The notes: generated from the sequence alone by a model not told the origin. A stretch of 64,000 bases of DNA from CBDBND01 sp965207985 (GCA_965207985.1 CBDBND010000035.1:558001-622000), one strand, 5' to 3'. Positions 35,728 to 45,068 are shown, numbered from the stretch's first letter. Made by a program: numbers and translations.

Positions 35728-36605
35728 GTTGCGAAAAGTGTAAATGTGGCTATCTTATAATCGATCCGAAAATTATCTCAATCTTGCGTTTGCGCGGGGT
35801 ATCCCTTTCGAAAGGCCTATCCAAACAGAGTCATGGACGCTTTTAACCAAGATCAAGTGGATGAGACTTCCGTATGCGACCGCACTGTCCGTTTAACACA
35901 TGTAGCCAACAATCGACTGAGCATTCACGTATATCTGAATCGTAGATCTCACTATCCGGCGGTATGTTGCGTAAACCAAACCCAAGTTTATAGCCGACGA
36001 GATCGACTAGGTTGCTAAGGGTTACAGCAGTATTCATTTGCGATTATTGCCGGAATCGTCTGAAGAAGCGTGTAGTCTTGCAATGATCGTAATGCGTGCC
36101 ATGGCATAGAGGTCTGTTAGGTGTTCGACAGGAGTGGTAGAGAGGCAAATAAGATTCTGAGATTGGCGTGGTTATCAGCATTTGGTCAATAGTAGGAGAT
36201 GTTAGGATTCTGGTACTGATAGTCCGTGTGTCGATGGTTCTTTCCGCCCCTGAGCGTCATTGTTTTAAATCACTAATATAAAATCGTCTAACGGCCCAAA
36301 CGCTCCGGGGTAACACTGGGGGTAACAGACGGGTGTTGATGGAGTATTAGAGTATGAAACGGTGGATATATTAGATTCCAAACTCGATTTATCAACGGAC
36401 ATATCAGAGCGGTCGTATTTTTGGTGACTGCAGAAGGGAACCACTTCCGACCCGAGCCGCTGCAACACAAAAGCGATCCAGCAGAAAAAGAAATGACGAA
36501 TTGCGGAGTTCGTGACAGAATCCACACCCGCTAGAGAGTGGGGGATGCGCTTGTTCTTGAACGGGCCACTCCTCATCTTTTGTCTTGGCAGTGAGCCGTG
36601 ACCCT
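35728..36605. other. AT-rich stretch without a recognised gene
   Basis: Nearly 900 bases, lower in GC than the genes on either side. A repeated GGGGTAAC (36308-36315 and 36322-36329) is the only pattern I noticed. It includes the leader of the GPP34-P450 gene. Confidence 0.4.
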
Positions 36606-38630
36606 ATGCCCGATACGACAGCGATAGCCCACAAGCTGAGTCTGCCCGAGGAACTCATACTGATGCTCCTCAACGAACAGACCGGCTATTTCCACCCGGT
36701 TCCCGGCTGGGACCTGAACTGTGCCGTGGTCGGTGCGGTGCTTGCGGAACTCTCGCTGCGTTCGCGCATCGACACTGACATGGATTCGCTTTACCTGCTG
36801 GATCGGACGGAGACGGGAGATACCACACTTGATCCCATCCTCCAGGAAATCGCGGCCGATCCGGTTCCGCACAATGCACAGTACTGGATCGAACGGCTCG
36901 CCGGACAGGGGGAAGGAATCGTCGACCGGACGCTCGACCGTCTGGTCGAACTGGGCATCCTTGAGCATCACGATGGCGATTTCTGGACGCTGGCCGCCGC
37001 AACATGGCACGAGGAACTCTCCGGTGACTCCAGGGAAGGCTCCGTCGGTCAGTTCATAAGGACGCGAGTGGTCAAGGCTATTTTCATCGACGAAGTTCCC
37101 GACCCCAGGGACATCATCGTCATCTGTCTTGTCAACGCGTGCGACATCTTCCGTATTATGTTCGAACTCGACGAACAGACGGAAGGGCGGATCGAGTTCA
37201 TCTGTGGGATGGACCTGATCGGCCGTTCGATCTCCGCCGCTGTCGCACAGAACATCGCCAGCCCAATGCTTCGGCGCTCCTTGCCTTCCAAGAAGATACC
37301 CGCCGTGTCCCTTCTCCGGCTGGCACTAAGCCCGCACATCCGTAGCGGCAACATCCCCGCGCTCTTCGGGGCGTTGACGAAAGAGTATGGCCCGGTCTTC
37401 CAAATCCGGCCGCCATTCGCGAAACCCTTGCTCTTCCTGGCCGGGCCCGACGCTAACCGCTGGGTGCACCGAAACGGCCGGACGCACATGAGAGCCCGAG
37501 GTTACTTTGCGGATTTCGAGAAGGTCTACGGCGCGGACGGTGTAATGCCGTCCCTGGACGGCGGCGATCACTTCCGGCTTCGCAAGGCCATGGGGCCCGC
37601 CTATTCGCGCGGCAGGCTGGCGGGTCAACTGGATGAGGTGTTTCGGCTCATCCGCGAGTACATGACAACCTGGGAGGTTGGTGAGAGCATACCCGTGCGC
37701 GACTGCCGGCGCATGATCAATGCGCAGCTCTCCCCGCTTTTCCTCAGCGTCGAATCGCAGGACATCATCGACGATCTGATGGACTTTAAGGAACGGGCGC
37801 TGACCACCCATATCGTCCGCGCCCTGCCCAGGTTCATGCTGAACACCCCCGGGATGAAGCGCCGGGCGAAAGCCGTCGATACGTTGCTGGAGCGCATCCA
37901 GGCCGCCCATACGCCGGCCCAGCGCGCCGGGTGCCCACGCAACCTCGCGGACGACTGGCTGAACCTGCACGCGAACGACCCGCAGCTGGTGCCGGAGGCC
38001 AACCTGCGGTTCGCCCTGTCGGCGGCGCTGGTCGCGAGCGTTTATCTCGGCGATGCGTTGAGCTTCGCGGTCTACGCCATGGCGGCCCGGCCCGAGCTCT
38101 ACGAGAGGATTCGGAGCGAGGCCGACGCACTGTTCGAGAACGGCGATCCGGATGCCAAGGACCTCGGCGATGAATCGATCGACGTCACGCGCCGCTTTAT
38201 CATGGAATGCCTCCGGATGCACCCGATCGTCCCGATGTCCATGCGGGACGTGATGAATTCCTTCATGCTGGAGGACTACGAAATACCGGTGGGGTCAAGG
38301 GTCTTCATCGCCCAGACGGCCGCGCATTACATGGACGACTGCTTCCCGAACCCCTTCTCGTTCGACATCGACCGCTATATGCCACCCCGCGACGAGCACC
38401 GCAGTTCGGGCTACGCACCCTACGGTCTTGGTACGCACAGATGTCTCGGTTCCCGGTGGATGGATTTTCAACTGGCCGTCAACGTGCTGATGATCGCGCA
38501 TTACTTCACCCTCGAGGTCACCCCCGCACGCTATGTGGATGCGCTCCCTCTCAGCCCGATTCCGTCGATGAAACCGACCGAAAAGCTAAAATTCCGCATC
38601 GCCGAGCGGAGGCACAAACTGCCTGCCTAA
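36606..38630 (+). CDS. GPP34 (GOLPH3/Vps74-like) domain fused to cytochrome P450
   Basis: A 674-residue fusion. Residues about 8-215 are a GPP34 domain (SLPEELILMLLNEQTGYFHP, GAVLAELSLRSRIDTD, YWIERLAGQGEGIVDRTLDR, LVELGILEHHDGDFWTL), a fold that in eukaryotes binds PI4P and membranes. Residues about 235-674 are a full P450: YGPVFQIRPPFAKPLLFLAG, the ExxR motif ECLR at 534-537, FDIDRYMPPRDEH, and the haem loop YAPYGLGTHRCLGSRW with Cys613. Helix I reads VASVYLGDALSFAV and lacks the usual AGxDT Thr. No ferredoxin or reductase gene lies nearby. An in-frame TTG at 36585 could extend it by 7 residues. A membrane-tethered oxidase is a reasonable inference. Confidence 0.88.
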   Translation: MPDTTAIAHKLSLPEELILMLLNEQTGYFHPVPGWDLNCAVVGAVLAELSLRSRIDTDMDSLYLLDRTETGDTTLDPILQEIAADPVPHNAQYWIERLAGQGEGIVDRTLDRLVELGILEHHDGDFWTLAAATWHEELSGDSREGSVGQFIRTRVVKAIFIDEVPDPRDIIVICLVNACDIFRIMFELDEQTEGRIEFICGMDLIGRSISAAVAQNIASPMLRRSLPSKKIPAVSLLRLALSPHIRSGNIPALFGALTKEYGPVFQIRPPFAKPLLFLAGPDANRWVHRNGRTHMRARGYFADFEKVYGADGVMPSLDGGDHFRLRKAMGPAYSRGRLAGQLDEVFRLIREYMTTWEVGESIPVRDCRRMINAQLSPLFLSVESQDIIDDLMDFKERALTTHIVRALPRFMLNTPGMKRRAKAVDTLLERIQAAHTPAQRAGCPRNLADDWLNLHANDPQLVPEANLRFALSAALVASVYLGDALSFAVYAMAARPELYERIRSEADALFENGDPDAKDLGDESIDVTRRFIMECLRMHPIVPMSMRDVMNSFMLEDYEIPVGSRVFIAQTAAHYMDDCFPNPFSFDIDRYMPPRDEHRSSGYAPYGLGTHRCLGSRWMDFQLAVNVLMIAHYFTLEVTPARYVDALPLSPIPSMKPTEKLKFRIAERRHKLPA

Positions 38631-38685
38631 CGCTACCGCGCACGTTTCAGCGGTTTCTGGGTAAAGTCGCCAAGATCGAGGTCGG

Positions 38686-38737
38686 CGTCGAACTCTTGAT
38701 CAGCGAGTCCAAAGTTCGAGTCCCCTTGCGCCCACCA
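38686..38737 (+). tRNA. tRNA-like 3' half (Lys-CUU-like), possible attachment-site remnant
   Basis: GCGTCGAACTCTTGATCAGC carries a CTCTTGA anticodon-like loop. AAAGTTCGAGTCCCCTTG resembles a T arm with TTCGAGT loop but imperfect stem pairing, and GCGCCCACCA is an acceptor end with encoded CCA. No 5' half (GGGCGC) is present. It is 56 bases after the GPP34-P450 gene. It is best read as a degenerate tRNA 3' end left by site-specific integration. Confidence 0.4.
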
Positions 38738-38824
38738 TCCTTGCTGACGCATTGAAATTCAGATATTCGAATTTGGCTCCATCAGAACAAAACTGGGCAG
38801 CGCGAAATGTCTGGTACCGGGCGT

Positions 38825-39045
38825 TTAATCTGCAACAGAGCCAGTGTCTTTGAGGTAGTTCCAACATTCGTTTGGGTCGAAGAGTTCGCAGATGTCGTCG
38901 ACGGCGCGCCAGAGGGTATCTTAGGTTCTTGCATTGGCTTTTCGGAGCCGTGTCTTGAGCTTGGCGAAGGCCTGCTCGATGGGGTTGAAATCGGGCGGTT
39001 GAGATCGGGCGAGGACTTGGGCAGGAAGAGGAACCAGGTGACGGC
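38825..39045 (-). pseudogene. IS630 family transposase, C-terminal fragment with stop
   Basis: The frame reads DFNPIEQAFAKLKTRLRKAN, a stop codon after ART, then DTLWRAVDDICELFDPNECW and NYLKDTGSVAD. Only the Glu of the DDE triad remains. It differs in sequence from the element at 15857-16913. Confidence 0.75.
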
Positions 39046-39156
39046 TCGCCCATAGGATCGATGACCTTATGCGGGGTGTGTCAACCCCGCCATAGTCTCA
39101 AGGTTGGCCTTTCCATTTGTCTTATCCACCGATCTCTCTTACGCAAACCGTCCAGC

Positions 39157-39184
39157 TGTGGATGAGGTTTTCGGAAGGCACAGG
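39157..39184 (+). repeat. Short dispersed motif, copy D
   Basis: TGTGGATGAGGTTTTCGGAA followed by GGCACAGG, preceded by GCAAACCGTCCAGC. The best consensus copy. Confidence 0.5.
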
Positions 39185-39242
39185 CGGTGGGTTATGCCTT
39201 CGGACGCAAGATCGATGGCTGGCAAGGAAGGGGCGCCGGGAC

Positions 39243-39638
39243 ATGGCGGAGGAACACAAGGTCGAGATCGCGTCCTTTCTGGCGAAGGCCATGGCCGTAA
39301 TGTGCTTTCGCAATACAGTCCTCGAAGACATCCACTACGGGGTCCATCCGGTGACCCATACAGGCGACTTCTCCGATGTCGTGGTGATCGATGCGAACGG
39401 CCGACGGTTTCCCTGGACGAAGGTAGCGCATATTGAGCAGGACGAGATGCGCGAACTTATGCGTCAGTTCGTCAACCGCCTCTATACCGTAAACCTGAAG
39501 GCCGGCGAAATGGATTTTCTCGGCATGCTGGACTGGGCGGCGAGGAAGGCCGGGAAGTGGGACGAGCCGGACCTGGACGAGGTCACGACCAGGGGGCTCG
39601 AACAGCGGCGAAAGCGAAATGAGCAATCCGAGGAATAA
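39243..39638 (+). CDS. Hypothetical protein
   Basis: A 131-residue protein, MAEEHKVEIASFLAKAMAVM, with NTVLEDIHYGVHPVTHTGDF, DANGRRFPWTKVAHIEQDEM and MRQFVNRLYTVNLKAGEMDF. The ATG at 39243 follows AAGGAAGGGGCG. It looks like a conserved plasmid or phage protein, but I cannot name the family. The composition is coding and uninterrupted. Confidence 0.6.
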   Translation: MAEEHKVEIASFLAKAMAVMCFRNTVLEDIHYGVHPVTHTGDFSDVVVIDANGRRFPWTKVAHIEQDEMRELMRQFVNRLYTVNLKAGEMDFLGMLDWAARKAGKWDEPDLDEVTTRGLEQRRKRNEQSEE

Positions 39639-39730
39639 ATGGGTCGAGACCTTCGGTCTCCATTCGACCGGGAGGAAACCGATCGGTCTCAAGTAATGGC
39701 GCGGTTGGCGAATGCGGAGGGCAGATCGAT

Positions 39731-39882
39731 TTAATTAATTTGTTAGTCCAGTGAGGTGAGTTTTCGCCGTTACGAGCCGCGCCTTGCTTGGTCAATCCCA
39801 AGCGAACAAATGTTTTAGTGCCTAAACCCGGGGAACAAGGGCCCAAGAGAGTTGGCCCTAACCAGTTACTCTGACGATGCCC
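39731..39882 (-). repeat. MITE-like repeat, copy 3 (inverted)
   Basis: The reverse complement matches 26651-26818 over most of its length. The end at 39882 keeps GTCAGAGTAACTGG; the other end is eroded. It lies in a gene-free stretch, 39639-40065, where I see nothing else. Confidence 0.75.
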
Positions 39883-40065
39883 GTCCGATCAGTCCCCAAA
39901 GTGCCCCAATGATCAATGCCGAAGAAACGGCGGCAACAACAACAAACAAAGTCACGGGCACGATCCCGTTTACACAATGGCTAATTTTCTAATTCGGCAA
40001 CGAAGTTGTACTGCATCGAGACTTACGAGCTCCGCACAGCCAATCCGGGCAGGTGTCACTGCGTA

Positions 40066-40496
40066 TTAGCCGGCTCTTGTGATCCGCCACATACCTCTGC
40101 GGTCGGCGGATGCGCTTAGTCTAAATGTCTGGCCATTTCGCGTTATACTGATCGAGAAACTACCAGAGCTGCCGTATGTATTTCCCAGAAAACCAGCCAC
40201 TCCATCTGAGTCGACGCTGAATCTCTCATCCGTTCCAGGGTAGACGCAGCTCTCGCCGGGACCGACGGTCAGGTTGACCCTGCAGTCTTGTGCCGTCTGT
40301 TCTTCCGCCGGCGTAAAGGAGAGGCGAAGTCTGTACCTCCCGGTAGTGAAGCTGGTACGGCCCCTGACCCGGACATAGTACGTGCCAGGCTCCACTTCTC
40401 TCTCGATGGTGGTTAGACCGCTTGATTCAAGCGATCTTCCATTGCTGTCGTACAAAGTCTCACGGGTATCGAGGCTGCCGGTGTCGATTCTTAGAG
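40066..40496 (-). pseudogene. Exported protein with pre-peptidase C-terminal-like domain, C-terminal fragment
   Basis: The frame reads LDTRETLYDSNGRSLESSGL, then EREVEPGTYYVRVRGRTSFT, GRYRLRLSF and a cysteine-containing jelly-roll-like tail. The VxPGTYYVRVRG pattern is typical of bacterial pre-peptidase C-terminal (PPC) domains. The upstream part was removed where an IS630 remnant begins near 40496. Confidence 0.6.
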
Positions 40497-40870
40497 CGTT
40501 TCCAATTTAACCGGGTTCATAGCCTGCTGCCTTGAAGAAATTGAAGCATTCTTCGTCGGTAAAGAGATCGCAGACGTGGCCAACGGCCTGCCAAAGGTCG
40601 TCAAAGGTTCGGGCAGCGGCCTTTCGGATCAGTGCCTTGAGTTTGGCAAGAGCCATCTCGATCGGGTTTAAATCCGGGCTATACCTCGGCAGGAACAGGA
40701 ACCAGTTCCCCTGTCCTTTCAGCAATGCCTGGGACTTGGGGATTTATGGGCGGGCAGGTTGTCAAGAATGACGACATCGCCCTTGTGCAGCGTGGGTGCA
40801 AGCTGCGTCTCAATGTAGAGGTCGAACATCTCACGATCCATGGCGCCCTTGAGGATCGCGGCCACTGCCG
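40496..40870 (-). pseudogene. IS630 family transposase fragment, frameshifted
   Basis: One frame gives LKGAMDREMFDLYIETQLAP and LHKGDVVILDNLPAHKS; one base is lost near 40755, and a second frame gives LLKGQGNWFLFLPRYSPDLN, PIEMALAKLKALIRKAAART and DLFTDEECFNFFKAAGYEP. It is a third IS630 subtype in the window. The end at 40493 (TTAGAGCG) looks like the element terminus. Confidence 0.8.
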
Positions 40871-41064
40871 ACGGCATTTCGCCTCCGGCAGCGCGCAGCT
40901 CCGCGCATCGGAATACTGTCCGTCCGGTTCGCCCCGCCGGCGGAGAAAGGCCGCAAAAAAACCGGCTTGCCCAACATCGGAGGGCCGACATACATTGTCG
41001 ACAACCGGGTCGGCAACCGGGCCGGATCGGCGGGAAACGGACAGGCAGGGGCGAGGCAGGGCGG

Positions 41065-42546
41065 ATGCCGGTCGAACGGGCGGAGAGCGGCGCGCCGCCG
41101 TCGGAAGAAGGCCACCTTTTCGCCGGCTACGAGACCGATCCGGCGTTCTACGACGAGATGTTCGACGCCGACGGCGCGCCGCGGGCTCATTGCCGCGAAT
41201 TATGGGCCGCCCTCGGCGAGACGCCGCGCGACGAGCTCGCGACCATGCAGGAGCGCGCGGAGCGGTCTTTCCTGCACGAAGGCATCACCTTTTCGGTCTA
41301 CGGCGAGGAAGGCGCGCAGGAGCGTATCATCCCGATCGATATCGTGCCGAGGATCATCGCCGCCGAACAGTGGGGCTTTCTCGAACGGGGCCTGCGCCAG
41401 CGGCTCGAGGCGCTCAACCTGTTCCTGACGGATATCTACGGCCCCGGCCGGGTCATCGCCGACGGCGTCATCCCGGCCGACATGGTGCGCGGCTGCCCGC
41501 AGTTCCGCAACGCCATGCGCGGCGTGGACGTTCCCCACGGCGCCTATGTCTCGGTCTGCGGCACCGACTTGGTGCGGACCCACGACGGCTTCCTGGTTCT
41601 GGAAGACAATCTGCGGGTGCCGTCGGGTGTGTCCTACATGCTGGCCAACCGGGCGGCGGTCAAGACGAGCCTGCGCAACGCATTTCGCCGGCACCGGGTG
41701 CGCGGGATCGAGAATTATGGTCGGCTGCTCCGCCGGACGCTGGCCGAACTGTCGCCGCGCGGCGACTCCGACCCGACAATCGTCCTGCTGACGCCGGGCG
41801 TCTACAACTCGGCCTTCTACGAGCACATGTTCCTGGCCCGCGAGACGGGCGTGGAGCTGGTGCAGGGCGGCGACCTGGTCGCCCGTAATGGCTTCGTCTA
41901 CATGCGCACGACCGGCGGGCTGCACCGCGTCGACGTGATCTACCGGCGGCTCGACGACGATTTTCTCGATCCCCTGACCTTCCGGCCGGATTCGGTGCTC
42001 GGCACGCCCGGCCTGTTCAACGCCTACCGGCTCGGCAACGTCGCCATCGCCAACGCGCCCGGCACCGGGGTGGCGGACGACAAGAGCGTCTATGCCTACG
42101 TTCCGGACATCGTCCGCTATTTCCTCAACGAGGAACCGCTGCTCGCCAATGTGGAGACCCATCTGTGCCGCGATCCGGACGGGCTGGAATACACGCTCGA
42201 CAATCTGGACAAGCTGGTGGTCAAGGAGGTCGGCGGCTCGGGCGGCTACGGTATGATGGTCGGGCCGCACGCGACGGCGGAGGAGCGCGCCGTCTTCGCC
42301 GAAAAGATCCGCTCGGCCCCGGAAAACTACATTTCCCAGCCGACCCTCGACCTGTCCCGCGCGCCGTGCCTGACCGAAGGCGGCGCGGCGCCGCGCCATG
42401 TCGATCTGCGCCCCTTCGTCCTGCGCGGGCAGGAGACCCGCCTGGTCCCCGGCGCCTTCTGCCGGGTCGCGCTGACCACCGGCTCGCTCGTCGTCAATTC
42501 GAGCCAGGGCGGCGGCGGCAAGGATCTCTGGGTGCTTTCCGGCTAG
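41065..42546 (+). CDS. Circularly permuted ATP-grasp protein
   Basis: A 493-residue protein of the COG2308 type (DUF404/407). FLTDIYGPGRVIADGVIPAD is followed by TDLVRTHDGFLVLEDNLRVP and SGVSYMLANRAAVK in the permuted ATP-grasp core. Later come YNSAFYEHMFLARETGVELV, GVADDKSVYAYVPDIVRYFL and VVKEVGGSGGYGMMVG. The start at 41065 fits the family; upstream codons are low complexity. Such proteins pair with alpha-E proteins and are predicted to ligate peptides or amino acids. It is 4 bases from the alpha-E gene. Confidence 0.92.
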   Translation: MPVERAESGAPPSEEGHLFAGYETDPAFYDEMFDADGAPRAHCRELWAALGETPRDELATMQERAERSFLHEGITFSVYGEEGAQERIIPIDIVPRIIAAEQWGFLERGLRQRLEALNLFLTDIYGPGRVIADGVIPADMVRGCPQFRNAMRGVDVPHGAYVSVCGTDLVRTHDGFLVLEDNLRVPSGVSYMLANRAAVKTSLRNAFRRHRVRGIENYGRLLRRTLAELSPRGDSDPTIVLLTPGVYNSAFYEHMFLARETGVELVQGGDLVARNGFVYMRTTGGLHRVDVIYRRLDDDFLDPLTFRPDSVLGTPGLFNAYRLGNVAIANAPGTGVADDKSVYAYVPDIVRYFLNEEPLLANVETHLCRDPDGLEYTLDNLDKLVVKEVGGSGGYGMMVGPHATAEERAVFAEKIRSAPENYISQPTLDLSRAPCLTEGGAAPRHVDLRPFVLRGQETRLVPGAFCRVALTTGSLVVNSSQGGGGKDLWVLSG

Positions 42547-42550
42547 CGCC

Positions 42551-43606
42551 ATGCTGTCGCGCAGCGCCCTGGGCCTGTACTGGATCGGCCGCTATCTCGA
42601 GCGGGCGCAGCACGCCTGCCGGCTGATCGCCGACCAGTTCGAGACCATGAAGGACCGGCCGGTCGACGAAATCGACAAGGGCTGGCGGCGGCTCTACGGT
42701 GGGCTGCGGCGCGTGCCGGTCGGCGGCGCGCTCACCTCGAACCTGGACGACGAAGGATTCATGCTGGTCGACGCCTTCACGCTCGCCGACGACCTGACCT
42801 TCGAGGCCGGCAACCCCGATTCGATTTGCAGCAGCCTCGCCAACGCGCGCGAAAACGCCAGGCAGGTGCGCCATGTGGTCGACGAGGATTTGTGGTCCTG
42901 CCTGAACCTCGCCTTTTTCGACCTGCTCGATCTCGGCATTGCGGATATCTGGCAGGACCGGCCGGGCGAGTTCTACCGCCGCACCGAGGATGCGGTGCGC
43001 ACCTTCTTCGGCATCGCCGAGAGCAACATGTACCGCGACGACGGCTGGCACTTCCTGCAGCTCGGCCGGTTCGTCGAGCGGGCGCAGCTGCTCTCCTCGC
43101 TGCTCGAGGCTCAACTCGCCGTCTATCCGGCCGGCGGAACGGATTCCGGCCCGACTTCCGACGTGGCAACGCCCGAGGCGGAAACGTCCGATGAGGGGGC
43201 GGGCGCCGCTGCGGACGCCGATCCGGACTGGCTCTCGCTGCTGCGCATCTGCGCGGCGCGAGAGGCCTACGGCCGGCTCCATTCGCTGCACTACGATCCC
43301 GCTGCCGTGGTGGATTTCCTGGTTGCCGATCCGCTGCTGTCGCGCTCGATCCGCTACGCCCTGGCGCAGGTCTGCGCGGCGCTCGATGCCGTTTCCGCCG
43401 GCCGCCCGCTGATCGCCGAGGCTGGGCGCCGGGCCGGCCGGCTGGCGGCGTCGATCGACTACGACTGGCCGAACCGCGATCCGGCGGACGAGGAGGCCAT
43501 CCGAGCCACGCTGCGCGGGATCGGCGACTCCTGCCGCCGGCTCCACGACGATATCGACGCGGCCTATTTCAGCTACGGGCTCGGAGACGGCGAAGACGGG
43601 CCGTGA
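42551..43606 (+). CDS. Alpha-E domain protein (DUF403)
   Basis: A 351-residue helical protein beginning MLSRSALGLYWIGRYLERAQ, the alpha-E hallmark, then NPDSICSSLANARENARQVR, GIAESNMYRDDGWHFLQLGR and FVERAQLLSSLLEAQL. An acidic insert occurs around residues 195-225, before WLSLLRICAAREAYGRLHSL. Two-gene unit with the ATP-grasp gene upstream. The usual third partner, a transglutaminase-like protease, does not follow. Confidence 0.93.
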   Translation: MLSRSALGLYWIGRYLERAQHACRLIADQFETMKDRPVDEIDKGWRRLYGGLRRVPVGGALTSNLDDEGFMLVDAFTLADDLTFEAGNPDSICSSLANARENARQVRHVVDEDLWSCLNLAFFDLLDLGIADIWQDRPGEFYRRTEDAVRTFFGIAESNMYRDDGWHFLQLGRFVERAQLLSSLLEAQLAVYPAGGTDSGPTSDVATPEAETSDEGAGAAADADPDWLSLLRICAAREAYGRLHSLHYDPAAVVDFLVADPLLSRSIRYALAQVCAALDAVSAGRPLIAEAGRRAGRLAASIDYDWPNRDPADEEAIRATLRGIGDSCRRLHDDIDAAYFSYGLGDGEDGP

Positions 43607-43653
43607 CGCCGGAGAGAAATCCGGGCGCCGCTACGGTCTCGGCAGGTCGATAA

Positions 43654-43905
43654 TCATTTCGGTGAACCGCCGGGCGGCACGGCGTCCACGGGGAACTCCC
43701 TGGGGCTTGCCAGAACGAACTCGGGAAAGGACTCGATGCCAAGCTCCGTGGCGTCCTGCCCTAGCGCCTCGACGTGCGCCGAGATTCGTGCCCCCATGGA
43801 CTTGTCGATAAGCCACCACACGCCGAACGAAGTTGAAAACACGAAGACGGCGACAGCGGCAATCCCGATGATCTGCACCCCCAGGTGACCGTCGGCGGCT
43901 ACCCA
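43654..43905 (-). pseudogene. Ammonium transporter (Amt), C-terminal fragment
   Basis: About 80 residues: ADGHLGVQIIGIAAVAVFVF, the last transmembrane helix SFGVWWLIDKSMGARIS, then LGQDATELGIESFPEF, which aligns with the Amt tail (GLDxxEHGxxAYP). The first ten helices are missing. Confidence 0.65.
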
Positions 43906-44139
43906 CATGCCCGGGCTTTGAGTAGTGGAAGCAGAAAAGGGTACTTGGAAAAAATGTCGCGGAGAAAACCGGAGTTACAACGCCGTATTCGGCCTCTCCG
44001 TGTGCCGCTTCTGCGCCCACTGCGACGCAAATACCGCCACAACCGTTTGAAGTGTTTAAGAAATTTGCGTGAGGGCAGAGAGGTCTCTCTGAAGGTAAGA
44101 CTGGTTGGCTGTGTACACAGTCGACGGCGAACTCTCTCC

Positions 44140-44350
44140 TATGGAATTCCCTGTTATACAGGGAAAAAACAGGGAATTTCTTCGATTTTGGAGCTTTTTC
44201 GGCCTTTTGGCCGATCAGTATACCGCACAAACCCTGGACCTTTTGATCAAATTCCCTACTCACAGGAACAGGAAAATTTTTTCAGGTATCAGGGAATTTT
44301 TTTGGCTCTATCAGGGAATAACAGGGAAATTTCAGGGAATGGGGGTCCAC
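44140..44350 (+). repeat. AT-rich cluster of CAGGGAAT repeats
   Basis: At least seven copies of ACAGGGAA or CAGGGAAT, some inverted (ATTCCCTG), are packed into 210 bases. I recall similar stretches beside insertion sequences in alphaproteobacteria. It has no coding content. Confidence 0.5.
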
Positions 44351-44374
44351 TTGTGAAAAACGTCTATTTTCTGC

Positions 44375-44484
44375 ACCCCAGTTCGGCGTCAGGATTATCT
44401 CCACCAATTAAGGGGAACCCCTTATAATCGTGTGCGGATGAGGTTTTCGGAAGGGACCCCAGTTCGGCGTCAGGATTATCTCCA
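44375..44484 (+). repeat. 29-bp direct repeat flanking a motif-containing insert
   Basis: ACCCCAGTTCGGCGTCAGGA followed by TTATCTCCA occurs at 44375-44403 and again at 44456-44484. The 52-base spacer ends in copy E of the short dispersed motif (44434-44456). Confidence 0.75.
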
Positions 44485-44650
44485 TCTGTTCGACGACGAT
44501 ACGGTTAAGACGGCGTTCAATACGACAGACTTTCCCCAGATTAGTCTGGCGTTTTTCCCGCCACCTTTCACGTTTGTGTTGCCGAACGGTTTGCAAGCGG
44601 TGCTGCCGGACAAACGCCAGATTGGCGTTCGGGCCAGCTACAGCTTCTAA
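44485..44650 (+). pseudogene. TonB-dependent receptor, last strands only
   Basis: About 55 residues ending FPPPFTFVLPNGLQAVLPDK and RQIGVRASYSF, the typical receptor C-terminus with terminal Phe. Similar to the end of the fragment at 24374-24829 (PPGKQAFGVRASFEF). Confidence 0.55.
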
Positions 44651-44727
44651 AGGCTAATTTTGGGGAATTATAGCGAATGATCCCAATTCCCCTCATGCGT
44701 CCGGGTCTTCTATGATCTTGACGTGCC

Positions 44728-44995
44728 CTAGTGTCCTGATTCTGAAGTTTTGATGAGTTTGTGCTGCCTCTGGGCGGTGTCGAGGGTGCGCAGGCAGAAG
44801 CGTTTGATGGTGGCGAGGATGTCGTTGGTGGACTTGGTCCACCGGAAGGGCCTGGGGTTCCGGCGCCGTGCCAGGCCCTCTAACTCCTGACGCTCCGCTG
44901 CCGACAAGGTGATCCCAACCTTTGGTCTGCACATGATCCATACTCCCAAACAGGATGAGGAAATAACCTAACAAACTTCTCGATCAGGACACTAG
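44728..44995 (-). mobile_element. Internally deleted IS630 derivative (MITE)
   Basis: 268 bp bounded by CTAGTGTCCTGAT and its inverse ATCAGGACACTAG. The 73-codon frame inside joins an IS630 N-terminus (VGITLSAAERQELEGLARRR) to an IS630 C-terminus (STNDILATIKRFC, KTSESGH), so the middle has been deleted. A partial copy at 55725-55836 interrupts nhaA. Confidence 0.75.
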
Positions 44996-45068
44996 GGTCT
45001 GTTGACATTTAGTGGATTCCCAATGTCGCGGGAAAGTGATTCAAGCCTCCTTTTGCAAGGAGTGTTTG

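Noticed and set aside
40725..41888. 387-codon plus-strand frame overlapping the ATP-grasp gene
   Set aside because: Arg/Pro-rich shadow of the ATP-grasp reading frame, starting inside an IS630 remnant.
41200..42552. 450-codon minus-strand frame opposite the ATP-grasp gene
   Set aside because: Antisense shadow; the sense strand encodes all family motifs.
44140..44350. CAGGGAAT repeats considered as a CRISPR array
   Set aside because: Repeat units are only 8 bases, irregularly spaced and partly inverted; no cas genes anywhere in the window.
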